NCBI GenBank assembly: GCA_900299205.1
Contig: OMIW01000156.1
Location: forward strand, 1 to 8,248
DNA: 8,248 nucleotides
Direction: 5' to 3'
From: Pseudomonadota bacterium
Lineage (GTDB): Bacteria > Bdellovibrionota_C > UBA2361 > OMIW01
Shown here: in pieces, positions 1-6,433 of the stretch
Numbering within the stretch: the stretch's first letter is position 1
How the letters are laid out: each line of letters begins with the position of its first letter
Notes under the pieces: model-generated
What the model saw: only the letters and a program-made list of their open reading frames with translations
Database searches by the model: none
Told to the model about the DNA's origin: nothing
Made by a program: the position numbers and the translations under genes

Positions 1-31
1 ACTTCCCGCACATTTTTATTTTCGCCAAAAG

Positions 32-60
32 TAGACTAGCTTTTAAGGACCAGATATTCT
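32..60 (+). promoter_or_regulatory. Possible sigma70-type promoter for the Ca2+/H+ antiporter gene
   Basis: TAGACT (32-37) resembles a -35 box (4/6) and TATTCT (55-60) a -10 box (4/6), with a 17-nt spacer, in AT-rich DNA. Transcription would start near 67, giving a leader of about 18 nt before the ATG at 85. Both boxes are weak matches and the window starts only 31 nt upstream, so this is a candidate only. Confidence 0.28.
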
Positions 61-84
61 TTCCCTAATGTTTTTTTTAAAAGG

Positions 85-1209
85 ATGAATTCAATCCAAG
101 AGGAGCGCATTGAGGGATTCTCTCTCAAGGCCCTCGGTCCAATGTTCTGGACCCTGGTTCTCTCGGCCGGTGGGTCGATAGCGCTGGAGCTCCTTCATGG
201 AGATCCGCGCATCAGCTTTGGAGTCGCTTTTGTTTGTATCATCTGCCTGGCAAAGATGCTCGGCGATGCAACGGAGGTGGTCTCAAGTCGCGTTGGCTCC
301 GGTATGGGGGCAGTGCTGAACGCAACGTTCGGCAACGCCACCGAGCTCATTCTCGGGATCTTCGCGATTCGCCGGGGGCTGTTCCCGCTGATGAAGGTCT
401 CAATCCTCGGCGGGGTTTTCGGGAACCTCCTTCTCGTCGGAGGTCTCTCCCTTCTCCTAGGAGGGCTCGTCAGCATCGCTGGTCGCAGCCGACGGGAGCT
501 GAGCGTTCACCAGAGCGCTGCGCAGATGGGCTCAACCGTTCTTTGGACAGGAGCGGCGATCCTACTGATTCCTTCTGTTGTGGGGGTTCTCCACCTTGAG
601 GGGCTCGGGGATTACCCGACCGTGGTCGCGGCGCTCGCGTGCCTTGCGATCTATGGCGTATTCCTTGGATTTTCCCTCGTCACCGATGCGGAATCTTTCG
701 AGGAGACCGCGGAGAGTGACGGAGAGGATGAGGGCGAAGTCGGCTACGGCTGGCCCACCTACGTCTGGGTTCTGTTCTTGGGGCTCATTGCCGCAGGTGT
801 GGGTCTTGAATCCGACTTCTTTGTTGGAGTTATCGAGCCTGCTGCCGAGAGTGTGGGTCTTCGCGAGGGCTTTGTCGCCTTTGTCATTGTCGCCCTTGCC
901 GGCGGTATCGCAGAGCACTGGTCCAGTATCAGTTCCGCGATGTCGGGTAAGATGGCGCTGGCCTCGGGCATCGTCGTTGGATCTTCGATCCAGCTGATGC
1001 TTTTTGTGCTGCCCGTCTTCGCCCTCTACTCGATGGCGATCGGTCAACCGGCCTCACTTGCCATCGATCCGGTCCACGGGGTTCCTCTGCTGATATCCTT
1101 CTTCCTCTGGGACAAGGTCTCACAGGATGGAACCTTCAACTGGGCTGAGGGCGGTCTCCTCTGCATTGTTGCCCTCCTCACCTGGGGCTCGATGTTCTTC
1201 GTTGGGTGA
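85..1209 (+). CDS. cax: Ca2+/H+ (cation/proton) antiporter, CaCA superfamily, CAX type
   Basis: Inner-membrane exchanger predicted to expel Ca2+ (or a similar divalent cation) using the proton gradient. The 374-residue length fits bacterial CAX proteins. It shows the two-fold inverted repeat of the superfamily: the first signature, GNATELILGI, is at residues 83-92 and is followed by a GNLLLV stretch (113-118); the second lies at about 273-310 with AEH (276-278) and GSSIQLMLFVLP. Hydrophobic segments fill both halves, separated by an acidic stretch at about 201-219 rich in Asp and Glu, as is usual between CaCA halves. Oddity: the second repeat normally reads GNAAEH but here is GGIAEH, so its conserved Asn is missing while the key Glu (E277) remains. 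The start is the ATG at 85. The AAAGG before it abuts the start codon, so ribosome binding looks poor. A GAGGAG further in (100-105) has only ATT after it, so I kept 85. The gene ends 31 nt before a strong terminator and appears monocistronic. Ion specificity is inferred from the family. Confidence 0.93.
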   Translation: MNSIQEERIEGFSLKALGPMFWTLVLSAGGSIALELLHGDPRISFGVAFVCIICLAKMLGDATEVVSSRVGSGMGAVLNATFGNATELILGIFAIRRGLFPLMKVSILGGVFGNLLLVGGLSLLLGGLVSIAGRSRRELSVHQSAAQMGSTVLWTGAAILLIPSVVGVLHLEGLGDYPTVVAALACLAIYGVFLGFSLVTDAESFEETAESDGEDEGEVGYGWPTYVWVLFLGLIAAGVGLESDFFVGVIEPAAESVGLREGFVAFVIVALAGGIAEHWSSISSAMSGKMALASGIVVGSSIQLMLFVLPVFALYSMAIGQPASLAIDPVHGVPLLISFFLWDKVSQDGTFNWAEGGLLCIVALLTWGSMFFVG

Positions 1210-1240
1210 GTCTCAACCCTCCACAGTGAGGGTGAGTTGT

Positions 1241-1284
1241 GCTGGGTTGTTTTCTCTACGAGAACCAACCCAGCTCCTCTTTTC
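1241..1284 (+). terminator. Intrinsic terminator after the Ca2+/H+ antiporter gene
   Basis: GCTGGGTTG (1241-1249) pairs perfectly with CAACCCAGC (1266-1274). Inside it TTCTC (1252-1256) pairs with GAGAA (1260-1264) around the loop TAC. The stem is followed by the pyrimidine tail TCCTCTTTTC (1275-1284). A second, weaker hairpin lies just upstream (ACCCT 1216-1220 with AGGGT 1229-1233, extended by CTC/GAG), directly after the stop codon. Together they should isolate the antiporter transcript from glyA. Confidence 0.75.
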
Positions 1285-1355
1285 ATGACGGTCCAATTCG
1301 TCATTTGGCATTTCCACAAAGTCCCCGCTCACACGGGCGATGTTGCCCTCCTCAT

Positions 1356-1387
1356 GTGACATCGCGTACCGATCCGTGGTGTATACT
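1356..1387 (+). promoter_or_regulatory. Possible glyA promoter
   Basis: TATACT (1382-1387) is a 5/6 match to the -10 consensus. GTGACA (1356-1361) matches the -35 consensus at 5/6, but the spacer is 20 nt, longer than the usual 16-18. A start near 1394 would leave a leader of about 50 nt before the glyA ATG. The -10 is the stronger half. Confidence 0.33.
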
Positions 1388-1443
1388 TTTACCCCTTTTC
1401 TTGCTAGGTTTTCGAGGGTCTTTCACCTCTCAAAGGAGCAGCT

Positions 1444-2937
1444 ATGAGCTCATCCCCCCTCCACAACTACCTCCGCGCCACCCCCATTGAATCGGTGAAT
1501 CCGGGCACCGTTCAGTTCCTGGCCTCTCTCGAACTTATCGGAGGTAAAGCCCCCGAGATTGTTGGTGCTATCGTGGCGGAACTCGCGAGCCAGCGCGCAA
1601 GCCTCAAACTCATTGCCTCAGAGAACTACTCATCGCTCGCCGTTCAGGCTGCCGCAGCGAATCTTCTTACTGACAAATACGCAGAAGGCTATCCCTATCA
1701 CCGTTTTTACGCCGGATGCGACAATGTCGACACCATAGAAGCATCGGCGTGCGAATTGGCGTGCTCCCTCTTCGGTGCTGAACACGCCTACGTCCAACCC
1801 CACTCTGGTGCGGATGCCAACATGGTCGCTTTCACCGCGATCCTCGCTGCGCGGGTTCAGGAGAAATTCTTGAGCCTCCGGGGGAATCCAAATCCAGAAG
1901 ACCTCGATGCCGAGACCTGGAACGCCCTTCGCACCGAGATGATGGCGCAGCGAATCATGGCGTTCGATCTTCGCTCCGGAGGCCACCTTACCCATGGATA
2001 TAGGCGCAACTATTCCAGCATCATGTTTGAGGTCCATCCGTATCAGGTCGAACGAGGCACGAACCTCCTCAACCTCGACACCCTCCGAGAGCAAGTTCGT
2101 GCCGTCAAACCTCTCATCCTTCTTGCAGGCTACAGCGCGTATCCCCGGAAGATTAACTTTGCCACGATGCGGGAAATCGCAGATGAAGTCGGCGCAGTGT
2201 TCATGGTCGACATGGCTCATTTCGCGGGACTCGTTGCGGGCAAAGTATTTACCGGCGACTATGACCCAGTCGCTCATGCTCACATCGTCACATCAACGAC
2301 CCATAAAACGCTCCGCGGCCCTCGTGGTGGTATCGTTCTCTGCAAAAAAGAGTTTGCCGACTACGTCAATAAAGGATGCCCACACGTCCTCGGTGGCCCT
2401 CTCTCCCATATCATGGCAGCCAAAGCGGTTGCATTTCACGAAGCGCTCCAGCCGAGCTTCCAAGAATACGCCCGTCAGGTAGTAACCAATGCGCAGGCGC
2501 TCGGCGAAGCGTTCGCGTCGCTCGGCATCCCCGTCATCTCTGGTGGCACCGACAACCACCTCATCCTCCTGAATATCGCCGAACGGTTCGGACTAACCGG
2601 TCGTCAGGGCGAGATTGCGCTCCGCGAGTGCTCAGTGACTCTTAATCGAAATACCATTCCATTCGATCCGAACGGAGCGTGGTTCACCAGTGGACTCAGA
2701 CTCGGCACCCCCGCTCTCACTACTCGCGGCCTTGGAACCACAGAGATGAAGGAGGTCGCCGCAATCATCACCGACGCTCTCGCCGCTACAACCCCCGGCA
2801 CGATTGAGTCAGGAAAGAACGCAGGGCAGATCAGCAAGGGTAAGGCAGAGGTTTCCGAGCAGGTAAAAGAGTCGAGCCGAGAACGGGTAACGGACCTGTT
2901 GAAGGGCTTTCCTTTGTATCCTGAGCTTCCAGCTTAA
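1444..2937 (+). CDS. glyA: Serine hydroxymethyltransferase, long (Chlamydia-like) form
   Basis: PLP-dependent cytoplasmic enzyme that interconverts serine + tetrahydrofolate and glycine + 5,10-methylene-tetrahydrofolate, the main entry to the one-carbon pool. Diagnostic segments are all present: IASENYSS (57-64), TDKYAEGYP (76-84), VQPHSGADAN (117-126), SGGHLTHG (178-185), VDMAHFAGLVA (255-265, with PLP/substrate residues D256 and H259), the Schiff-base lysine K288 in TTHKTLRGPRGG, SGGTDNHL (366-373) and SGLRLGTPA (416-424, carboxylate-binding R419). At 497 residues it is about 80 longer than E. coli GlyA (417). The extra length lies in an N-terminal lead, an insertion at about 138-176 between the PHSG and GGHLTHG motifs, and a tail after about 450 ending FPLYPE. 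From memory this layout matches chlamydial GlyA. The start is secure: AAGGAG (1433-1438) sits 5 nt before the ATG. The gene stands alone, with a terminator upstream and hairpins downstream. Confidence 0.97.
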   Translation: MSSSPLHNYLRATPIESVNPGTVQFLASLELIGGKAPEIVGAIVAELASQRASLKLIASENYSSLAVQAAAANLLTDKYAEGYPYHRFYAGCDNVDTIEASACELACSLFGAEHAYVQPHSGADANMVAFTAILAARVQEKFLSLRGNPNPEDLDAETWNALRTEMMAQRIMAFDLRSGGHLTHGYRRNYSSIMFEVHPYQVERGTNLLNLDTLREQVRAVKPLILLAGYSAYPRKINFATMREIADEVGAVFMVDMAHFAGLVAGKVFTGDYDPVAHAHIVTSTTHKTLRGPRGGIVLCKKEFADYVNKGCPHVLGGPLSHIMAAKAVAFHEALQPSFQEYARQVVTNAQALGEAFASLGIPVISGGTDNHLILLNIAERFGLTGRQGEIALRECSVTLNRNTIPFDPNGAWFTSGLRLGTPALTTRGLGTTEMKEVAAIITDALAATTPGTIESGKNAGQISKGKAEVSEQVKESSRERVTDLLKGFPLYPELPA

Positions 2938-3248
2938 AGGGTTTTCGATATACGAGCGTCGAAGCACTCTCTCTGAAAATACCCATCGGGAAATATTCTT
3001 CTCGATGGGCCCTCCATTCGAGGGAGCCCTTGCCCATTCTTTTCCTGAGCCCCTGGCGACAATTCCCTCCCTTCCTGCCCACCTCAAAGAACCGGCTCTC
3101 GCAGCCTCGCCCCACGATTGCGTGAAATTCAGGGCTCCGCTTTCAGACTAAACAGCTTATAACTGAGGTGAGGCCGCGAATAAGCTTCTATGCTGATCGA
3201 CCTCCGACTAATCGCCAAGATGTGCTTCTTATCCCGGAATCCCTTGCC
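2938..3248 (+). other. Gap between glyA and the first amt gene; no gene seen
   Basis: No convincing coding region on either strand. It holds the competing hairpins at 2982-3043, described separately, and a TATAAC hexamer (3158-3163) that could be a -10 box for the first amt gene, with transcription starting near 3170 and a leader of about 80 nt. No good -35 box sits 16-18 nt upstream of it. I saw no clear sigma54 (GG-N10-GC with TGGCA) site here. Confidence 0.5.
2982..3043 (+). terminator. Competing hairpins after glyA: terminator or attenuator-like element
   Basis: CCCATCG (2982-2988) can pair with CGATGGG (3003-3009). The same GATGGG (3004-3009) can instead pair with CCCATT (3033-3038, one G-U), enclosing a second stem CCCTC (3010-3014) / GAGGG (3020-3024). 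The latter two-part hairpin is followed by CTTTTCC (3039-3045), so it resembles a terminator with a short U tract. The two folds cannot form together. The simplest reading is a glyA terminator; an attenuator ahead of the first amt gene is possible but speculative. Confidence 0.4.
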
Positions 3249-4580
3249 ATGACCCCTTGGGTAAACTCCCTTATCATTCTTATCGTGCTGAGTTGCGCTG
3301 CGTTCCTCCCTGCCGATCGCCCATGGGTCGATGTTGAGAATCTGAGCGCCGGGGACACCGCCTGGATGTTGACTGCCACGGGCCTTGTCCTATTGATGAC
3401 CCCTGGACTATCACTCTTCTACGCCGGAATGGCGAGCACGAAGAACGTGATCTCAACGATGCTTCAAAGCTTCATCTGTCTTGGCGTGGTTACTCTTGTG
3501 TGGGTGGTCGTCGGATTCAGCTTGGCTTTTGGTGACTCCATCGGTGGCCTCATCGGCGACCCTCGCAGCTATTTCCTCTTCTCAAATGTCGGAGGATCAC
3601 CCAACCCAGATTTTGCTGAAACCATTCCATTCCTCCTCTATGCCCTGTTTCAGATGAAGTTCGCCGTTGTCACTCCGGCCCTGATCACCGGCTCTTTTGC
3701 AGAGAGGGTGCGTTTTTCGGGCTATCTCCTTTTTATCACCCTTTTCTCAATTTTCATTTATGCGCCCGTTGCTCATTGGGCATGGCATCCCGAGGGATTT
3801 CTCCGAAAGTGGGGGGTTCTCGACTTTGCAGGAGGCACAACGGTCCACACCGTCGCAGGGTTTGCCGCTCTCGCTGGCGCTTGGTATATGGAACAGCGCG
3901 AATCACTGAAAGACGGGCGAGCACATGCACCAGCCAATATCCCCTTTGTTCTCATCGGAACGGGAATGTTGTGGTTCGGTTGGTTCGGCTTCAATGCAGG
4001 TTCAGCCCTTTCCGCGAACTACACCGCTTGCTTTGCCTTCCTCACAACGACAACTTCATCCGCGGCAGCGATGCTAACCTGGATTTTCTATGATGCGGCT
4101 CGGGGTCAGAAACCATCAGCCCTCGGAGCGTGCATGGGAGCTGTCGTTGGGTTAGTAGCGATAACTCCCGCCGCTGCTTTTGTCTCGGTCGGAGCCAGCA
4201 TCTTTATTGGGGTTGCCGCGAGCCTCAGTAGTAATCTCTGTGTTCAGTGGTTCAGTCGAGCACCTCTTGACGATACCCTCGACGTTTTCCCTTGCCACGG
4301 TGTCGGTGGTATGGTCGGAATGCTTCTTACGGCCGTATTTGCAGAGGATGTCGGATTGATCTACGGAGAGTTCACCACCCTCGGAGTCCACTTCCTCTGC
4401 CTCCTGATCGTCGGCAGCTTCTCTTTCGTCGGCTCCCTCGTCCTCTACTGGGTTACCGACCACCTCATAACGCTCCGGGTTTCTCCAGAGGAGGAACGTG
4501 ACGGGCTCGACATTTCTCAACATGGCGAATTTTTTGGAGAATCTCCGAAGCCTCTCCCAATCGGGCAACGGGAGAATTAA
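3249..4580 (+). CDS. amt: Ammonium transporter, Amt/MEP/Rh family (first tandem copy)
   Basis: Inner-membrane ammonium channel/transporter, expected to work as a trimer. The 443 residues contain about eleven hydrophobic segments, preceded by a hydrophobic N-terminus (residues 4-20) that could be a signal peptide as in E. coli AmtB. Functional residues, matched from memory to AmtB, are present: the Phe gate pair F134/F138 (FQMKF), W179 of the outer site (AHWAW), D192 in LDFAGG, twin pore histidines H200 (TTVH) and H350 (FPCH), and F248/S252 in GWFGFNAGSA. The C-terminal cytosolic tail EERDGLDISQHGEFFG (415-430) matches the region that contacts the PII protein GlnK. No glnK lies in the window. 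Start: the frame stays open to a GTG at 3168, but the ATG at 3249 aligns residue for residue with the start of the second copy and begins the hydrophobic segment, so I chose it. Only a weak GGA (3236-3238) precedes it. About 76% identical to the copy at 5058-6392. Confidence 0.95.
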   Translation: MTPWVNSLIILIVLSCAAFLPADRPWVDVENLSAGDTAWMLTATGLVLLMTPGLSLFYAGMASTKNVISTMLQSFICLGVVTLVWVVVGFSLAFGDSIGGLIGDPRSYFLFSNVGGSPNPDFAETIPFLLYALFQMKFAVVTPALITGSFAERVRFSGYLLFITLFSIFIYAPVAHWAWHPEGFLRKWGVLDFAGGTTVHTVAGFAALAGAWYMEQRESLKDGRAHAPANIPFVLIGTGMLWFGWFGFNAGSALSANYTACFAFLTTTTSSAAAMLTWIFYDAARGQKPSALGACMGAVVGLVAITPAAAFVSVGASIFIGVAASLSSNLCVQWFSRAPLDDTLDVFPCHGVGGMVGMLLTAVFAEDVGLIYGEFTTLGVHFLCLLIVGSFSFVGSLVLYWVTDHLITLRVSPEEERDGLDISQHGEFFGESPKPLPIGQREN

Positions 4581-4634
4581 TAGATGAGGGCATCAAGAAA
4601 ATGATTGAGGGTCCCGGCCGACTCACCAATCGTC

Positions 4635-4657
4635 CCTTCAGTCGCAGACTGACGAGG
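4635..4657 (+). repeat. Inverted repeat downstream of the first amt gene
   Basis: TCAGTC (4638-4643) and GACTGA (4647-4652) form a perfect 6-bp stem with a GCA loop. It can be extended by CCT (4635-4637) with AGG (4655-4657) across a 2-nt bulge. No T tract follows, so it is not a standard intrinsic terminator, although it is the only obvious 3'-end structure for this gene. Confidence 0.35.
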
Positions 4658-4680
4658 CGAAAACGTGGTCAGCCCCCTCC

Positions 4681-4757
4681 AGAGGCAGCTATATTCAGGA
4701 ACATGGACGGCTCTTTACCCTAGATTATTCGCTTCTGAGGTTTTTTCCTCGTTTTTT
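4681..4757 (+). pseudogene. Broken copy of the start region of the downstream CNNM/CorC gene
   Basis: Bases 4681-4756 align with 6686-6764, the promoter-proximal and start region of the CNNM/CorC gene. The first 42 bases are identical (4681-4722 = 6686-6727). Beyond that there are 5 mismatches and one clean 3-base loss over the remaining 34, about 71 of 76 identical by hand count. The copied frame starts with the ATG at 4703 and reads MDGSLP, then a TAG stop (4721-4723), IIRF, a TGA stop (4736-4738), then GFFLVF, against MDGSLPYLIRFAGVFFLVF in the intact gene. Homology fades after about 4757, so only some 18 codons remain. It cannot encode a working protein. The copied TATATT (4690-4695) could still act as a -10 box. 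It lies between two duplicated amt genes, where a tandem duplication of amt plus the start of its neighbour would place it. Confidence 0.85.
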
Positions 4758-4797
4758 CGTCCCGCAATCAGTCGCACTTTCCTCAAAACTCACGCCC

Positions 4798-4827
4798 TTG
4801 ACATCCACGCGCGCCCCCTCAGATATC
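4798..4827 (+). promoter_or_regulatory. Possible sigma70 promoter upstream of the second amt gene
   Basis: A perfect TTGACA (4798-4803) is followed after 18 nt by GATATC (4822-4827), which matches the -10 consensus at only 3/6. The start codon would be about 225 nt further on, so the leader would be long and include the 4889-4906 hairpin. Weak candidate. Confidence 0.2.
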
Positions 4828-4871
4828 GAGGCTGATGCCATTTTTCCTATGTCCCTTGTGGGGAACCTCGG

Positions 4872-4887
4872 TGGCAAGACGGGCGCC
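4872..4887 (+). promoter_or_regulatory. Possible sigma54 (RpoN) promoter upstream of the second amt gene
   Basis: TGGCAAGACGGGCGCC has TGGCA at its 5' end and the invariant GG (4873-4874) and GC (4885-4886) exactly 10 bp apart, as in the -24/-12 consensus TGGCAC-N5-TTGC. The TT before the GC is not conserved (GC instead). RpoN control is common for ammonium transporters in proteobacteria, but no clear NtrC palindrome was seen upstream. Confidence 0.22.
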
Positions 4888-4888
4888 G

Positions 4889-4906
4889 GTGCGCACTGAA
4901 GCGCAC
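4889..4906 (+). repeat. Perfect 6-bp GC-rich hairpin upstream of the second amt gene
   Basis: GTGCGC (4889-4894) pairs with GCGCAC (4901-4906) around the loop ACTGAA. GCC (4885-4887) and GGC (4911-4913) can add three pairs across an internal loop. No T tract follows. It could be an RNA structure in the leader or a DNA operator palindrome. Confidence 0.35.
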
Positions 4907-5057
4907 GTGCGGCAATCGGGCGAGACGTTGCGTACCCTTAAATCATACTCAAGCTAAATTGATAAGGGATCGACTCATCATCAATAACGGCTCTTCAATC
5001 CGTTGAGTGCCCGCTTTCCAGAACCGTTTTATATCGTATCAACGAAGCACCATCACC

Positions 5058-6392
5058 ATGAACCTTTGGATTGCCCCCCTCGCTGTTCTCATTTTTTTGA
5101 GTCTCTCCGCATTCCTCCCCTCGCCGAAGCCGCTCATTGACCCTGGAGCGCTTAATTCCGGCGATACCGCATGGATGATAACCGCAACGGGCTTGGTGCT
5201 TCTGATGACCCCGGGACTCTCCCTGTTTTATTCAGGGATGGTGAACCGCAAAAACCTCATCTCAACGATGCTCCAGAGCTTTGTTTGCCTCGGAGTCGTC
5301 ACCCTTTTGTGGGTCTTTTGTGGATTTAGCCTCGCTTTCGGCGACTCTTACCACGGCCTGATCGGCGACCCTCGCACCTATTTTCTCTTTGCGGAGGTCG
5401 GAGGGTCCCCGAATCAAGACTTCGCGCCCACGATTCCCTTTCTCCTTTACGCTCTCTTTCAGATGAAGTTCGCCATCATCACCCCCGCAATCATCACCGG
5501 CTCGTTCGCCGAGCGAGTACGATTTTCGGGCTACCTTCTCTTTGTTGCCCTTTTTTCACTCTTTATTTACGCTCCCGTCGCCCACTGGGCCTGGCATCCC
5601 GAAGGGTTCCTTCGGAAATGGGGAGTTCTCGACTTTGCGGGTGGAACCGTCGTTCACACCGTCGCTGGATTTGCTGCTCTGGCGGGGGCGATCTACCTTG
5701 GCCGTCGTGAGTCCCATGTCGACGGAAACCAACATGAGCCGGGTAACATTCCATTTGTTTTAATCGGCACCGGAATGTTGTGGTTTGGATGGTTCGGTTT
5801 TAACGCCGGTTCAGCGCTTGCTGCCAATCACCTCGCCTGCACAGCGTTTGTCACCACCAGCACTGCCTCGGCAGCGGCGATGCTCGCGTGGATGTTTTGT
5901 GAGGGGGTACGCGGTCGGAAACCCTCTGCGTTGGGAGCGTGTATCGGCGCCGTCGTCGGGCTTGTTGCTATCACCCCAGCCGCTGGCTTTGTATCAGTTG
6001 GCGCGAGCGTCTTTATCGGGATATGCGCGAGTTTAATCAGCAGCCTCTGCGTCGAATGGCGCAGTAGGTCAAAACTCGACGATGCCCTCGACGTGTTCCC
6101 CTGCCACGGAGTCGGCGGAATGGTCGGCATGATCCTGACCGCAGTATTTGCTGATGATGTGGGCGTCATTCACGGTGAGTACACAACGATGGGAATGCAC
6201 CTCCTCTGCTTACTCATCGTCGGTAGCTTCGCGTTCTTTGGCTCGCTCGCCCTCTATTGGGTCACCGACCAACTGATAACGCTTCGGGTAACCCCTGAAC
6301 AGGAGCGCGAGGGGCTTGATATTTCACAACACGGTGAGTTCTTTGGTGAAACACCAGCAACCTCCCTGATTGAACAGAGTAAGAGGGAGTAG
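5058..6392 (+). CDS. amt: Ammonium transporter, Amt/MEP/Rh family (second tandem copy)
   Basis: 444-residue inner-membrane ammonium transporter, collinear with the copy at 3249-4580 without a single gap over 443 positions (339 identical by hand count). All pore residues are kept: F134/F138, W179, D192, H200, F248, S252 and H350, as is the PII-contact tail EQEREGLDISQHGEFFG. The N-terminus again has a hydrophobic segment (7-20) that may be a signal peptide. Differences cluster in the N-terminal 34 residues, around 61-67, 211-230, 255-287 and the last 13 residues, mostly outside the pore. Start: the frame is open to a GTG at 5007, but the ATG at 5058 matches the start of the first copy and precedes the hydrophobic segment. 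No good Shine-Dalgarno sequence is visible. No glnK is adjacent. The copies could differ in affinity, PII response or expression, but sequence alone cannot say which. Confidence 0.95.
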   Translation: MNLWIAPLAVLIFLSLSAFLPSPKPLIDPGALNSGDTAWMITATGLVLLMTPGLSLFYSGMVNRKNLISTMLQSFVCLGVVTLLWVFCGFSLAFGDSYHGLIGDPRTYFLFAEVGGSPNQDFAPTIPFLLYALFQMKFAIITPAIITGSFAERVRFSGYLLFVALFSLFIYAPVAHWAWHPEGFLRKWGVLDFAGGTVVHTVAGFAALAGAIYLGRRESHVDGNQHEPGNIPFVLIGTGMLWFGWFGFNAGSALAANHLACTAFVTTSTASAAAMLAWMFCEGVRGRKPSALGACIGAVVGLVAITPAAGFVSVGASVFIGICASLISSLCVEWRSRSKLDDALDVFPCHGVGGMVGMILTAVFADDVGVIHGEYTTMGMHLLCLLIVGSFAFFGSLALYWVTDQLITLRVTPEQEREGLDISQHGEFFGETPATSLIEQSKRE

Positions 6393-6416
6393 AATTCGAG
6401 AGGGACTATTCAGCCC

Positions 6417-6433
6417 ACCTCTTTAAGAGAGGT
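6417..6433 (+). terminator. Hairpin after the second amt gene, possible weak terminator
   Basis: ACCTCT (6417-6422) pairs with AGAGGT (6428-6433) around TTAAG, 25 nt past the stop codon. The location suits a transcript end, but no T run follows, so termination is uncertain. Confidence 0.3.

Larger units (their letters stand above)
4758..5057 (+). other. Remainder of the gap upstream of the second amt gene
   Basis: No gene seen on either strand. The stretch has possible control elements, listed separately (TTGACA at 4798, a sigma54-like site at 4872, a hairpin at 4889), and then an AT-richer segment from about 4935 to 4990. I saw no similarity to the upstream region of the first amt gene, so the two copies are probably controlled differently. 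Confidence 0.45.

Noticed and set aside
1433-1447. Resemblance of the glyA start region (GCAGCTATGA) to the repeated element (GCAGCTATATT)
   Set aside because: Only about 8 bases match, and in glyA they are the spacer and start codon after a normal Shine-Dalgarno. Chance is sufficient.
1630-2283. Long minus-strand open frame (217 codons) opposite glyA
   Set aside because: Same reasoning: a shadow of the strongly conserved SHMT coding strand with no recognisable product.
3053-3068. TGGCGACAATTCCC considered as a sigma54 site before the first amt gene
   Set aside because: It has TGGC but lacks GC at the required 10-bp spacing from GG.
3168-3248. 27-codon in-frame extension of the first amt gene back to a GTG
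   Set aside because: The added residues are hydrophilic, have no good ribosome site, have no counterpart in the second copy, and the two proteins align exactly from the ATGs at 3249 and 5058. For the same reason the 17-codon extension to GTG 5007 was dropped.
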